From positions 186,001 to 250,000 of the forward strand of contig NZ_WBKO01000003.1 in the NCBI RefSeq assembly GCF_032842345.1: a stretch of 64,000 nucleotides of DNA, in the 5' to 3' direction. This document shows positions 7,154-16,949 of this stretch, one piece after another; within the stretch, counting starts at the first letter, position 1, and the number at the start of each line of letters is the position of its first letter. The DNA is from Methanoculleus caldifontis. GTDB taxonomy: Archaea; Halobacteriota; Methanomicrobia; Methanomicrobiales; Methanoculleaceae. Both the position numbers and the translations under genes were made by a program. Below the pieces are notes generated by a model. It had not been told where the DNA came from. It was given only the letters and a program-made list of their open reading frames with translations, and did no database searches.

Positions 7154-10132
7154 TTACCGTTCTTCCGGGGCGGTCTCGTGAATCTCACCGGTCTGTGACG
7201 CGGTGACGTCCTCGATGGCGAGCAGGATCAGGTCGGGTCCTGTCTCGGAAGCGATCCGGCGTGCGTTGAGGCGCATCTTCTTCTGCCCGATCTCCGGGAA
7301 GTCGTACGTCACCTCGAACCCTTCGAACCGCACCTTCTCCGGGAGGATCTCCTCGAGCAGCCGGCGCAGGTCGGAGAGATCCCACTGCCCGCTTCCGAGC
7401 GTATAAAGGAGTCTCCCTTCGGTTTCGCCGGGCGTGACCCGGAATGTCCGGTAGAACGACCGGTTCGCTGAGACGACCCGGAGATCAACGTCAAGGACGA
7501 CAAGAGGCTCCCGGATCGTCTCGATGATCTTCTCTGCATAGGTCCGGGCGTCCCGGAGCGACCGTTCGAGTTCTTTGATCTGCGTGATCTCAACGAACGT
7601 GATGACCACCCCGTCGATCTGGTTGCTCGCTGTCCGGTAGGGCAGGATCCGCATCTGGAACCACTGCCCGCCCACCGTCTGCACCTGCTTCTCCAGGGGT
7701 AGCAGTGTATCGAGCACCTCCCTGACGTCCCCGATGAGCGACTCGTTCCGGAGGCTGACGGCGAGATCCGTGACCGGCCGGTCGAGGTCGGTCGATCGCA
7801 GGCTGATGATCCCCGTGACGGCCCTGGTGAACCGGCGCACCCGGAGGTTGCTGTCCAGGAAGAGCATGGGTATCCCGGTGCCCCGGAGGAGGTTCTGCAG
7901 GTCGTCGGTCGTCGTGGAGAGCTCGTCGATCTTGGTCTGAAGCTCGCTGTTCACCGTGAGGAGCTCCTCGTTGAGCGACTGGAGTTCTTCCTTGGAGGTT
8001 GTCAGCTCCTCGTTCGTCGACTGGAGCTCTTCGTTCATCGACTGGAGCTCCTCGTTCATCGATCTCTCTACCTCCTGCGAAGCCTGCATCTCTTCGATGG
8101 TGCTCCGGAGCTGTTCCCTGGTCACGGTGAGGTCCCGCTCGAGTTCGGCGCACCGGACATCGTCCCGCACCTCTACCGGCACCTCGCGGGCCTGCTTCGT
8201 CTCTGCCTCCTCGACATCCTCAAAGGCTACCAGGAAGAGGTCTTCCGCTCTGCCCGACCGCTCGATCGGTTCGACGGTCAGGCGGATTTTCTGAAGATCG
8301 CCGTTGGTCTTCACGGATATGGGCTCTGTTACGGCTCCTTTCTTCTCCTGCCGTGCAGAGCGGAGAGCCGTGATCAACGGGTAACCGAGCCCCTCCCTGA
8401 CCATCGCGTGAATGTTCAGGTTCGCCCTGCCCGGGGACGGCTCCAGGTACTTCCCCGTCTTGCCGTGGATGTACAGGATGTCCCCGTTCTCGTTGACGAT
8501 CACCGCAGGCGGGGCAAACCGCTCGAGCAGCGCCCGTGGCGCGAGTTCATCGACGGGGGTTGGATGTCTCTCGCGGATGCCGGCAGTGCCGGCTGGCAGG
8601 GTGGAGGTGGCGGGGATATTGATCCTGTCTATGATGGGGGCAGACGTCTCCCGGCGCCGGAAGATCTTCTGCCTGCTGTCGACGGTTATGAAGAGCTCGC
8701 CATAACTGCCGATCGTCTCTGCCGTTCCGAGGAAGAGCACCCCCCCGGGTTTGAGCGCGTAGTGGAAGACGGGGATGAGCTTCTCCTGCAGCTCCCCGGA
8801 GAGGTAGATGAGCAGGTTCCGGCAGCAGAGGATGTCGAGATGAATGAACGGGGGAGCGGTGATGATGTTCTGCTGGGCGAAGACGATGGTCTCACGGATC
8901 TCCTGGCGGATCCGGTAGTGCTCGTCCTCTCTGACGAAGTAGCGTTCCAGGCGCTCCGGAGAGACATCCGCTGCGATGGAGGCGACGTATCGGCCGTGCC
9001 GGGCAACCTCGATGGCCTCTTCGTCAAGGTCGGTTGCGAAGATCTGGTAGCGGATCTCTCCGTGGCGGTCCTGGGCGTCCAGGCACTCGCGGAGCACGAT
9101 CGCCATGGTGTAGGCCTCCTCGCCGGTGGAGCACCCCGCCACCCAGACCCGGATCACGCTCCCCTCCGGCGCGCTGCGGACGAGATCGCGGATCTTTTTC
9201 TCCTGTAAGGCCTGCCAGGCGTCAGGATCGCGGAAGAACCGGGTCACGCCGATGAGCAGTTCCTTTGCCAGGATCTCGGTCTCCTGCGGGTTTTCCTGGA
9301 GATAGCGGACGTAATCCTCGATCCGGGTCAGCTGGTGCAGCCCCATCCGGCGTTCGATACGACGCCGGATCGTGTTCTGCTTGTACATCGAGAAGTCCTG
9401 GCCGGTGCGCGTTCGGATGAGGATGAAGACCTTCTTCAGCCCGTCTACCATCGTTCTCGTCGGGGCTGCCGGTTCCCGGGCGATGGTGTCTGCGGAGCGG
9501 ATGTAGGTCGTGAGCAGGCGCGGGAGTTCGGCCGCCGGTGCGACGTAGTCGGCAAGCCCGGTGGCGATGGCGTTCTCCGGCATACTGCTGTACGATGCGG
9601 AGGTGGGTTCCTGTACCAGCACCGCCCCTAATTTCTCTTTGATGGCCCGGACGCCCTGGGTTCCGTCGTGGCCCATCCCGGAGAGGACGATGCCGACTGC
9701 TCTGCCGTCCTGGTCTTCGGCGAGATACCGGAAGAAGAGGTCGATGGGCGTCCGGCTCATCCGCGTTGCCACCGGTTCAAGGAGGTTGAGGGTGCCGTGC
9801 AGGATGGCGAGGTCGGCGTTCGCCGGTTTGACGTAGACGGCGTTCGGCGCGACCGCCATGCCGTCTTCGGCCCACATCACCGGCATCTCCGTCACTCGCT
9901 GGATGAGTTCCGGGAGCATGCCTTTCTGGTTCGGGTCCATGTGCGTGACCAGCACGAATGCCATCCCGGTATCCGCCGGCATATGCGTGAAGAACTGCTC
10001 GAGCGCTTCAAGCCCTCCTGCGGATGCCCCTATCCCGACGATGGCGCGGAGAGCCTCGGGAGCCGGCACCGCGGGCATCTCCTGGCGTCCGTTCTCTTCT
10101 TCCGGTGAATCGTCCGTCTCTTCGCCTCTCAT
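7154..10132 (-). CDS. CheB-CheR-PAS fusion protein (methylesterase/methyltransferase sensor)
   Basis: 992 residues. Residues about 25-205 are a CheB methylesterase with its triad: Ser in GASAGG, His in HMDP, Asp in GMGHDG. Residues about 225-480 are a CheR methyltransferase with the SAM motif AGCSTGEEAY. A long coiled coil follows (about 640-740), made of repeated NEELQS-like heptads, then two PAS domains to the C terminus. There is no receiver domain on CheB. It is co-transcribed with the downstream histidine kinase. GAGGAGAAGGGAC precedes the ATG. Proteins of this build occur widely in bacteria and methanogens as sensory proteins; their methylation target is largely unknown. No chemoreceptor is in the window. 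Confidence 0.92.
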   Translation of the reverse strand: MRGEETDDSPEEENGRQEMPAVPAPEALRAIVGIGASAGGLEALEQFFTHMPADTGMAFVLVTHMDPNQKGMLPELIQRVTEMPVMWAEDGMAVAPNAVYVKPANADLAILHGTLNLLEPVATRMSRTPIDLFFRYLAEDQDGRAVGIVLSGMGHDGTQGVRAIKEKLGAVLVQEPTSASYSSMPENAIATGLADYVAPAAELPRLLTTYIRSADTIAREPAAPTRTMVDGLKKVFILIRTRTGQDFSMYKQNTIRRRIERRMGLHQLTRIEDYVRYLQENPQETEILAKELLIGVTRFFRDPDAWQALQEKKIRDLVRSAPEGSVIRVWVAGCSTGEEAYTMAIVLRECLDAQDRHGEIRYQIFATDLDEEAIEVARHGRYVASIAADVSPERLERYFVREDEHYRIRQEIRETIVFAQQNIITAPPFIHLDILCCRNLLIYLSGELQEKLIPVFHYALKPGGVLFLGTAETIGSYGELFITVDSRQKIFRRRETSAPIIDRINIPATSTLPAGTAGIRERHPTPVDELAPRALLERFAPPAVIVNENGDILYIHGKTGKYLEPSPGRANLNIHAMVREGLGYPLITALRSARQEKKGAVTEPISVKTNGDLQKIRLTVEPIERSGRAEDLFLVAFEDVEEAETKQAREVPVEVRDDVRCAELERDLTVTREQLRSTIEEMQASQEVERSMNEELQSMNEELQSTNEELTTSKEELQSLNEELLTVNSELQTKIDELSTTTDDLQNLLRGTGIPMLFLDSNLRVRRFTRAVTGIISLRSTDLDRPVTDLAVSLRNESLIGDVREVLDTLLPLEKQVQTVGGQWFQMRILPYRTASNQIDGVVITFVEITQIKELERSLRDARTYAEKIIETIREPLVVLDVDLRVVSANRSFYRTFRVTPGETEGRLLYTLGSGQWDLSDLRRLLEEILPEKVRFEGFEVTYDFPEIGQKKMRLNARRIASETGPDLILLAIEDVTASQTGEIHETAPEER

Positions 10133-10689
10133 GTCCCTTCTCCTCTATGCAGGCGGCCCGCTCCACCGTTGTCGTACGCCGCAATTGCCGGGGGGTTTCC
10201 CGGGATGCTCCTCTCCCGGCATCGCCGGAAGGCCGTGCAGGGGTATTCGCGCCCCTGCGGCGCGCCGGGGTTCTGCATGCGTTCTGCCGGTACGATTGCA
10301 ACGGCCAACCCCGTCTGAATGTTTCCGGATAACAGAGAAAAACAGCGGGGCATATTAGCTCATCGTGGTGTTCAAAGGGTTATCAAAGCTTCTCCGGGAG
10401 TCCCGATCAACGGCCCGCGGGCATGGGCACCGTTCCCGGCTCGCGGGTTTTGCCCTTTCATCTCCTCCGGAGTTGTGCTCCGGAGAGGGGGGTGCAGCGG
10501 GCCGATTGACGGCGGTTCCGGATGTGGTGCTCGATACCTGTGTCCGTGTCGGCGTTCTCTGCGTGACCGCAGGCCGGAGAGATGGACTCCGACTGATTTT
10601 GCGGCCGAATTCCGGGAGAGCCGGAGGCAGGGAGCGGGCCCGCAATCAGCGCGACGGCGTTGCGGGCGAAGTAGAAACTACAGTACTCC
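10133..10689. other. Intergenic spacer with one short inverted repeat
   Basis: About 560 bp without a gene I can support. At 10465-10485 the octamer CTCCGGAG occurs twice, 5 nt apart, and could form a hairpin. The overlapping open frames on both strands show no recognisable protein. Confidence 0.4.
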
Positions 10690-11757
10690 CTACGCCTCCC
10701 GCCCGTAATGCATCGTGAAGAGCGTCGTCTGCTCGTCCGCGTGGCAGGGGGAGTGGCAGCCGGGGGTGAATTCCGGGCCCAGGCATTCCGTGAAGAGCGC
10801 ATGCCACTGGCTCTGCAGCATGTGATAATCGGTCCTCACACCGCGGGGCTGCGTGAGGAACGAGAGGACTTCCGTCATCAGGAAGAGGTCCACGCAGGCG
10901 ACGGCCACGTCCACCGGGGCATCGTGCGAGAAGACCGCATCGATGACGCCCCCGTAGGACTGGTAGACCGAGAGCGCGAGGTCGGGGGAGTAGATCTCCG
11001 GGGTGTCGTTGTTCGCGTCCATCTCGAAGAGGACGAAGTGGTCGATCCAGGGTTTGAGCTGCGTGAGGTGGATCTTCTTCTGCTCGAGAGGCATGTGGTG
11101 GTAGGCAAGCGAGCTGACGGCGAGATCGAAACGGCGATCGATGCTGCCGGAACAGTCCTGGATCCGGTTGTTCACGGTCTTTATACGGACATCGGGGAAT
11201 GCATCGCGGACGGTCTTCCCGGCGAGGGTGAGCATTGCAGGCGACGAATCGATGAGGAGGACCTCAGCAATCTCAGAGACCTTGCCGGTGTCTTGCAGGC
11301 GCCGTAACAGCGATACGGTGAGCCCTCCGTCGCCGCACCCGATGTCCATCATGGAGAACGGCGTATCGAATTGCGGCAGGGTGTTGCCGCACTGTGCGAT
11401 GAACCGCTTTCGCGCCTCCCGCATCATGGGGACGCCGGCAAAGTGCATGAACGGGCGCGGGTCGGCAAACGCCACCGTGGGCATGGCGAGTTTGCCGTTG
11501 TGGCGCTCGAGAAAGCCGAGGAGGAAGCCCGCAGAGAGGAGATCCCTCTCTTCCTCCAGGGCAGCGGCGTTCAGCCATTCGATCCCTTCTGCGGCCCGTC
11601 CGTGGGCGGCAAGCACCGTCCCTGTGTAATAGTCGAAGGCGGAGAGCAGATTCGGCCGGATATCGGCGTCGTAGGTGCCCGGCGCAGTCCCGTTCCTGAG
11701 GACCTCATCTGCAAGGCCGGACCACTCCGCCGACTCCTGCGCTGAAAGGAAGAGCAT
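10690..11757 (-). CDS. Class I SAM-dependent methyltransferase
   Basis: 355 residues. The N-terminal 130 residues are helical and unrecognised. The Rossmann-type methyltransferase core starts at MMDIGCGDGG (motif I, SAM binding) near residue 137, with an acidic motif II (LLIDSS) and a later FDLAVSSLAYHH stretch as motif IV. The substrate is not evident; the fold is similar to small-molecule methyltransferases. It sits alone next to tRNA-Glu. Function beyond SAM binding is inference. Confidence 0.75.
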   Translation of the reverse strand: MLFLSAQESAEWSGLADEVLRNGTAPGTYDADIRPNLLSAFDYYTGTVLAAHGRAAEGIEWLNAAALEEERDLLSAGFLLGFLERHNGKLAMPTVAFADPRPFMHFAGVPMMREARKRFIAQCGNTLPQFDTPFSMMDIGCGDGGLTVSLLRRLQDTGKVSEIAEVLLIDSSPAMLTLAGKTVRDAFPDVRIKTVNNRIQDCSGSIDRRFDLAVSSLAYHHMPLEQKKIHLTQLKPWIDHFVLFEMDANNDTPEIYSPDLALSVYQSYGGVIDAVFSHDAPVDVAVACVDLFLMTEVLSFLTQPRGVRTDYHMLQSQWHALFTECLGPEFTPGCHSPCHADEQTTLFTMHYGREA

Positions 11758-11909
11758 GCTGATTGTATTTTGCCGGCAACCGGTATGAGCGTTCGTATTC
11801 TCTCCTGGATTCAGGATTCATGATACGGGAGAGCCGCGAGCAGGTGTTGGTGATGCCGGGGAGAAAGGTCGCTATATCAAGTTAAAACTTCAAAACAGTC
11901 GCAAAATGA

Positions 11910-11984
11910 TGCTGCTATGGGGATTCGAACCCCAGTCGAGGGAGTGAGAGTCCCTCATGATTGGCCGGTCTACACTATAGCAGC
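11910..11984 (-). tRNA. tRNA-Glu (CTC)
   Basis: The acceptor stem GCTGCTA/TAGCAGC, the T arm with GGTTCGAATCC and a 5-bp anticodon stem around loop CTCTCAC are all visible. The anticodon CTC reads GAG. No CCA is encoded and there is no intron. A TATA-like TTTAAATAG lies about 45 bp upstream on the minus strand. Confidence 0.95.
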
Positions 11985-12173
11985 GCGTTTGCACCTGAGT
12001 GCTCTACATTGTTCGATGTAATTCTATTTAAACCTATCTCATGGCCGTCGGTATCCGGTCCTCCCGGCAACCGGGTAATCGGAGCCGTATCCGGGCCGGG
12101 ATCTCCCCGCCAATCCGCGATTTTCATCACAGACACCAATAAGTAGCTTCCCCGCATATCTGTACCGGCAGTA

Positions 12174-13289
12174 ATGAGCAGTGTCGAAGAACAGATACGG
12201 GAACTTGAGGACGAGATCAAGAATACCCCGTACAACAAAGCGACCTCGAAGCACATCGGCCGCGTAAAGGCGAAACTCGCGAAGATTCGTGACGAAGCAG
12301 TAGTCCGGGCCATGGCCTCCTCAGGTGGGGGCGAGGGCTACTCCGTGAAGAAGTCGGGTGATGCCACTGTTGTCCTGGTCGGTTTCCCTTCCGTAGGTAA
12401 GAGTACGCTGCTCAACAGGCTCACCGGCTCTGATATAAGCGAGACGGCAGCCTATGCTTTCACGACCGTCTCCGTCATCCCGGGCTCGATGGAGCACCGG
12501 GGCGCAAAGATCCAGATCCTGGATATCCCCGGCCTGATCGCCGGCGCCGCCATGGGCAAGGGCCGCGGGAAAGAGGTGATCGCCGTCGTCCGGAGCGCGG
12601 ACCTGATCCTGGTCCTGGTCGACGTCTTCAACGAGAAGCATGTCGACGTCCTCCTCCGCGAGCTCCACGACGCAGGGATCCGGATCAACCGCCCGAAACC
12701 CGATATCACCATCAAGAAGTCCGGGATCGGCGGTATCAGGCTGAACACCGTCGGCGCCGTCGACCTCGACATCGACGAGATCCGTTCGATCCTTGCAGAG
12801 AGCAAGATCGTCAACGCGGACGTCCTGATACGGAACGAGGTCAGCCAGGACGACTTCATCGACGCAATGATCGGCAACCGGGTCTACGTCCCCGCGTTCA
12901 TCGCGGTCAACAAGGTCGACCTGGTCGACGAGAAGACGCGGGCAACGATCGAGGAAGAACTGGGCGAGCGGTTCGGTGACGCACCGATCATGGTCTCGGC
13001 GCACAGCGGCTACAACATCGAAGACCTCAAAGACGCCATATTCGAGAACCTGGGGTTCATGCGGGTCTACTTAAAGCCGGTCGGCGGCCCCGCGGACATG
13101 GACGAGCCGCTGATCGTCCGGAGCCCGGCGACCGTCGAGGATATCTGCAACCGGCTTCACCGGGACTTCGCGGACAAGTTCCGGTATGCAAAAGTCTGGG
13201 GGGACTCGGCCAAGCACGACGCGCAGCGTGTCGGCCTCACCCACACCCTCGCGGACGGGGACGTCCTCACCATCGTCACCCGCCGCTGA
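12174..13289 (+). CDS. DRG-family GTP-binding protein with TGS domain
   Basis: 371 residues. A helical N terminus precedes the G domain: G1 GFPSVGKST, G3 DIPGL, G4 NKVD and G5 SAHSG. The C-terminal 75 residues form a TGS domain. This build and length match the archaeal and eukaryotic DRG (developmentally regulated GTPase) branch of the Obg family, which is linked to ribosomes and translation. The gene converges on trm1 with a 14-bp overlap at the stop codons. Confidence 0.93.
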   Translation: MSSVEEQIRELEDEIKNTPYNKATSKHIGRVKAKLAKIRDEAVVRAMASSGGGEGYSVKKSGDATVVLVGFPSVGKSTLLNRLTGSDISETAAYAFTTVSVIPGSMEHRGAKIQILDIPGLIAGAAMGKGRGKEVIAVVRSADLILVLVDVFNEKHVDVLLRELHDAGIRINRPKPDITIKKSGIGGIRLNTVGAVDLDIDEIRSILAESKIVNADVLIRNEVSQDDFIDAMIGNRVYVPAFIAVNKVDLVDEKTRATIEEELGERFGDAPIMVSAHSGYNIEDLKDAIFENLGFMRVYLKPVGGPADMDEPLIVRSPATVEDICNRLHRDFADKFRYAKVWGDSAKHDAQRVGLTHTLADGDVLTIVTRR

Positions 13290-14391
13290 TCACTTCTTTG
13301 AGGACCGCGAGCGGCGCGTCGGTCTTGAGGGCGGTGCCCGAATAGTGCGCGCGGCTCGCCCGGTAACCCCGGGCCACAAGCCGCGCGATCACCGTCTCGA
13401 TGCTGCCGGGCGAGACCCGCAGCGATTTTGCCACGACATGGTAGTCGTAGTGGCTCGATGTCTCCAGTTCCTGCCGGCAGGTCGAAAGCAGCCGCGCGAT
13501 CCGCTGCCCGGTCCGGGCCGTGACGGCGGGAAGCGCCTCCTGCATCGTGGAGAGGGTCGCGTCGTCGTTGATCCTCCCGGTCCAGAGCGGGCCGACAGGG
13601 ACGAGTTTGGCCCCGCAGAGCGGGCACTCTTCCGGTTCGGGAAGCATCCCCATCTGCTCCGACCGGTAGAGGCAGCGCGGGCACTGCATCACGTAACCGA
13701 GCCTCGATAGCGACCGGTCGGCCGCCGCCGCCCCGTCCCGGATCCTGAGGTGCAGCCGGTGGAAGTGCTCGTGCGCGTAGCAGAAGAGGGGCTCCACCCC
13801 GCGGTCGTACTTGATCACCTCGCGCACCACAAAGCCGAGGAGCGTCCGGAGGCCGACTTCGGGGTGGTACTCGGTGTTCCGGGGCCGGGAGAAGTAGCGG
13901 CGCATCCCGGCCTTGAGGTGCGCTCCGCAGAGGGGCGCGGTGTCGGTCGCGGTGACGAAGAGGTACTTCCCGGCGCTCCGGGCCGCTGAGTCGACGAACG
14001 GCGCCGGCGTCCCGAAGGGGTCGAGGTCGACGGCGTTGAACTTCCGCTCGCTCATCAGCGCGTTCGCGTCGCCTCTGGTGACCTCGGCGCCGAGGCTCAG
14101 CGCTTCCACGTTCTGCCGGATGAGATCGACCGCTCTCTGGCTCCAGTCGTTGATCGTGACCGGGATACCCACTTCGTTCGCCACCCGGAGCCCCCGGACG
14201 CCGGATGCCCCCATGGCGTCGAGGTAGTTCTCCGGCCGCAGAACGGAGAGGAGAAGAACGGTAGAATCCCGGTTCAGTTCCATGCGCGAGTTGTAAAAGA
14301 CCGGGCCGCTTCCCGGTGGGAACTGGAGGTTCGGATCCTGTCTTGGCACACAAAACCGGGTCTTTCCTTCCGTAACCTCAACGATATCCAT
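13276..14391 (-). CDS. trm1: tRNA (guanine26-N2/N2)-dimethyltransferase Trm1
   Basis: 371 residues. Trm1 features are clear: early NPxM-like FYNSRMELNRD, SAM-binding YLDAMGASGVRGLR, and the catalytic-region motif VDLDPFGTPAPF. A zinc-finger-like segment follows (CPRC about residue 235, CPLCG about residue 255). The enzyme methylates G26 of tRNA twice using SAM. It is transcribed toward the DRG gene and diverges from the tRNA-Arg gene. Confidence 0.95.
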   Translation of the reverse strand: MDIVEVTEGKTRFCVPRQDPNLQFPPGSGPVFYNSRMELNRDSTVLLLSVLRPENYLDAMGASGVRGLRVANEVGIPVTINDWSQRAVDLIRQNVEALSLGAEVTRGDANALMSERKFNAVDLDPFGTPAPFVDSAARSAGKYLFVTATDTAPLCGAHLKAGMRRYFSRPRNTEYHPEVGLRTLLGFVVREVIKYDRGVEPLFCYAHEHFHRLHLRIRDGAAAADRSLSRLGYVMQCPRCLYRSEQMGMLPEPEECPLCGAKLVPVGPLWTGRINDDATLSTMQEALPAVTARTGQRIARLLSTCRQELETSSHYDYHVVAKSLRVSPGSIETVIARLVARGYRASRAHYSGTALKTDAPLAVLKEVISGG

Positions 14392-14459
14392 GCTTCCGGA
14401 AAGGTGGATGCTCGATACCCTTATACCTTCTTATGAGTAATACTACTACTCCGATGTGT

Positions 14460-14534
14460 GGGCTTGTGGCCTAGCCTGGACATGGCGTCAGCCTCCTAAG
14501 CTGAATGCCGGGGGTTCAAATCCCCCCAAGCCCG
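14460..14534 (+). tRNA. tRNA-Arg (CCT)
   Basis: Acceptor stem GGGCTTG/CAAGCCC, T arm GGTTCAAATCC, and anticodon loop CTCCTAA in a 5-bp stem. The anticodon CCT reads AGG. No CCA is encoded and no intron is present. A short T run follows directly (14536-14541) and is the likely terminator. Confidence 0.95.
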
Positions 14535-14606
14535 TCCTTTTTCGTGATCCCCGTTCGTAAAACCTCTGGTTATTTATCGTCCGCGAAAGAACCTAACTCT
14601 TCGAGA

Positions 14607-15446
14607 ATGAGCGCCGCTGCCTTTGTCAGGATCACCCGCCCGCACAACGCCGTCGTTGCCGGGCTTACCGCGCTCATCGGCTATCTCGTCGCGACCGGGA
14701 CGCTCACGCCGCCGACGCTCCTGCTCGCCGTGGCCGTCGGACTCATCACCGCCGCGGGGAACGTCATCAACGATGTCTACGACGTCGAGATCGACCGGAT
14801 CAACCGGCCCGACCGGCCCATACCCGCCGGGCTGATAAGCCTTGCCGGCGCCAGGACATACACGGTGGCGCTCTTTGCAGGCGGGCTTCTCGCCGCCGCC
14901 ATGACGACGGCGCTCAGCTTTGCGATCGCTCTCGTAAACACGGTGGTCCTGATCGCGTACGCCGTCTGGCTGAAGCGGACGCCGGGCCTCGGGAACATCG
15001 CGGTCGCCTACCTGACGGCGAGCGTCTTCCTCTTTGGAGGGGCGTTTGCCGGGGTCGAGGGGCTCGTCCAGAACCTCTCGCTCGCGGCGATCACGTTCCT
15101 TGCGACCATTGCGCGGGAGGTCCTCAAAGACGCAGAGGACGTCGAGGGCGACGCCGTGGGGGGCGCACGCACCCTCCCCATGATCATCGGCGTCCGGGAG
15201 ACCGGGTGGCTCGCGCTTGCCTGCGCCTGCGGTGCCGTGGTGGCGAGCCTCCTCCCGTCCGGGGACTGGTGGAGCCCCTTCTACCTCGTCGCCATCGCGG
15301 TCGTGGATGCCGTCATCCTCTTTGCGGCCTTCCGCGGGGCGAGATGCGCGACGCCGGCCTGTGTCCGGGCTTCAGGGGCGACCTCGATCCTGCGGGCGGG
15401 CATGTTCGCGGCGCTCGCGGTCTTTGCGGTTGCCGCGGTGATATAG
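14607..15446 (+). CDS. Digeranylgeranylglyceryl phosphate synthase (UbiA family)
   Basis: 279 residues from the ATG at 14607; the frame runs upstream into the tRNA and that part is not coding. The protein has about eight hydrophobic helices and both Asp-rich motifs of UbiA prenyltransferases: NDVYDVEIDRINRPDRPIPAG-like first motif near residue 55 and KDAEDVEGD near 175. In archaea this group adds the second geranylgeranyl chain to geranylgeranylglyceryl phosphate, making the membrane lipid core. A TATA-like TTATTTAT is about 35 bp upstream. Other UbiA enzymes are possible, but the motif spacing fits DGGGPS. Confidence 0.85.
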   Translation: MSAAAFVRITRPHNAVVAGLTALIGYLVATGTLTPPTLLLAVAVGLITAAGNVINDVYDVEIDRINRPDRPIPAGLISLAGARTYTVALFAGGLLAAAMTTALSFAIALVNTVVLIAYAVWLKRTPGLGNIAVAYLTASVFLFGGAFAGVEGLVQNLSLAAITFLATIAREVLKDAEDVEGDAVGGARTLPMIIGVRETGWLALACACGAVVASLLPSGDWWSPFYLVAIAVVDAVILFAAFRGARCATPACVRASGATSILRAGMFAALAVFAVAAVI

Positions 15447-15473
15447 GCCTGTTCTCTGTATCGACGCGACCTC

Positions 15474-15710
15474 TCGCGTTGGACGCGAAGCCGCGAAGAA
15501 CGACCTCCCCGAAGGGGGGGAGTTTGAGCGCCGCCAGGTGTGAGGGGGGATCAGTAACTCCCTGCCGAGTTCACGTTCTTCGCGGGTCGCACCTCCGGTG
15601 CTCCCGCTTCGCTCCTGACGGCTTCTCACGCTCGCTACGCCCGCGGCTCGAAGCCTGGACGGTGCCTACACTAATCCGACCATTCTTCGCGCTCTTCGCG
15701 CCTTCGCGTG
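15474..15710. repeat. Dispersed intergenic element, copy A
   Basis: The left edge carries ACGCGAAGCCGCGAAGAACG and the right edge its inverted relative, CTTCGCGCTCTTCGCG followed by CCTTCGCGTG. Between them are GACGGCTTCTCACGCTC and GGCTCGAAGCCT, modules that recur near 20.4 and 41.6 kb. The element fills most of the 420-bp spacer between the DGGGP synthase and bactofilin-like genes. No open frame in it looks real. Confidence 0.75.
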
Positions 15711-15869
15711 CGCCAACACTGCAGAGATGCCGATGTTGTCTTGCGTGAAGTTGCAGGGTGGCCGGCGGCCTTTTGCCGCTAAAAATCTATATTGCCCCGC
15801 ACCGCGCCAAAAGCCTGTACTGATCATTTTATGTTGTCCGGGACAAAGTTATGATCGCGGGAGATCTTC

Positions 15870-16280
15870 ATGAAAGTTTACCGGCACGGGGACACATATA
15901 TAGCGCCGAAGGGTTCCTATTTCGACGGAAACGTGAAGATAGACGGGAATTTCATCGCCCCCCCGGAGACGCATATCTGGGGCAATATCGTCGTTGCCGG
16001 ACGCCTCGAACTCGGCCCCTGCTCGACGGTCGGGGGCTCTGTCGAGGCGGAGAGCATCATCGTCGGCCGTGACGTCAGGATAAAAGGGCCGCTTCATGTC
16101 AGAACGACCGCCACCATCTGCGACAACGCCTGCCTCCGCTCGGTCCAGGCGGGAGGCAACATCACCCTCCGGCCGGGCGTCAGGGTCGGGGACGTCAACA
16201 GCGACGAGACGATCTTCGTCTACGGCAAGGTCACGAGCGAGCGCCTATTCGGCCGGGCCGTGAAGGTCTACGGCACCTGA
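15870..16280 (+). CDS. Bactofilin-like polymer-forming protein
   Basis: 136 residues with no long hydrophobic stretch. Short turns repeat (GNVKIDGNF, GNIVVAGRLELG, GGSVEAESIIVG, DVRIKGPLHV), the hallmark of the right-handed beta-helix of the bactofilin/DUF342-like group. Such proteins self-assemble into filaments in bacteria; in archaea the role is unknown. A GGGAGAT site precedes the ATG. It converges on the DUF116 gene. The fold call is fairly safe, the function is inference. Confidence 0.75.
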   Translation: MKVYRHGDTYIAPKGSYFDGNVKIDGNFIAPPETHIWGNIVVAGRLELGPCSTVGGSVEAESIIVGRDVRIKGPLHVRTTATICDNACLRSVQAGGNITLRPGVRVGDVNSDETIFVYGKVTSERLFGRAVKVYGT

Positions 16281-16949
16281 CGGGTGCTCGACGCCGAGCA
16301 GGGCGACGTCTCTCACCGTGGCCCAGTCCGCCATCGTCTCCACGCAGCCGTCCTTGAAGTTCACGACGCCCATGGGGACGATCCCGACGTGGTCGCACAT
16401 CTCGATCCCGTCCTTCACCTCCATGAGGCAGCCGACACCGATGATCCCCCGCGGCCGGTATTTTTTGACTATCCGTTTGATGAACGTCGAGCCTGGAATG
16501 ATGAAGACGCGGTAGCCGACGCTCTCCAGCCAGACAGTGTTCTCCCCGACCTGGCAGCGGCCGCAGTTCCGGCATTTCAGGCCTTCCGGCGTCAGGTGCG
16601 CCGGGCACTGGGCCGACCGCAGACAGTGGGGCAGAAAGACCGCCCGTTGCTCCACCGGGGTCTCCGAGAACGCCTTTGTGTTCATCGTGTTCCGGAGCGT
16701 TATGAAGAACGTGACGAGGTCCCGGTCGTCAAGGCCGAGGAGCTTGCAGAACGCCTTCACGAGCCCTTCGAGGAGGACCATCCCGGGGATCAGGATCCGG
16801 GGGAGGTAGAACTTCCCCCGGGTGATCGAGGCGGTGACGATGATGGCGAGGATTATTGCCGCAAGGAGCATCCCGAGAATGACGAAGAACGTGATCTCCC
16901 CGATGACGGTCATCAGCTGGATCCAGATCTCGGACTCAAAGAACATCAT
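16245..16949 (-). CDS. DUF116 membrane-anchored cysteine protein
   Basis: 234 residues. The start is an ATGA overlap with the end of the mtnA-like gene; the open frame that continues upstream is only a shadow of that gene. One strong transmembrane helix spans about residues 8-35. The soluble part has conserved cysteines, including CLRSAQCPA and CRNCGRCQVGE, and later GVGCLMEVKDG. This matches DUF116, a family of unknown function common in methanogens and clostridia; the cysteines suggest a metal centre. Last gene of a gamma-CA/HdrA-like/MtnA/DUF116 operon. Its end overlaps the convergent bactofilin-like gene by 36 bp. Confidence 0.8.
   Translation of the reverse strand: MMFFESEIWIQLMTVIGEITFFVILGMLLAAIILAIIVTASITRGKFYLPRILIPGMVLLEGLVKAFCKLLGLDDRDLVTFFITLRNTMNTKAFSETPVEQRAVFLPHCLRSAQCPAHLTPEGLKCRNCGRCQVGENTVWLESVGYRVFIIPGSTFIKRIVKKYRPRGIIGVGCLMEVKDGIEMCDHVGIVPMGVVNFKDGCVETMADWATVRDVALLGVEHPSGAVDLHGPAE

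Noticed and set aside
10319-10708. 129-residue frame downstream of the methyltransferase
   Set aside because: It crosses the methyltransferase end, overlaps other frames and has no recognisable protein character.
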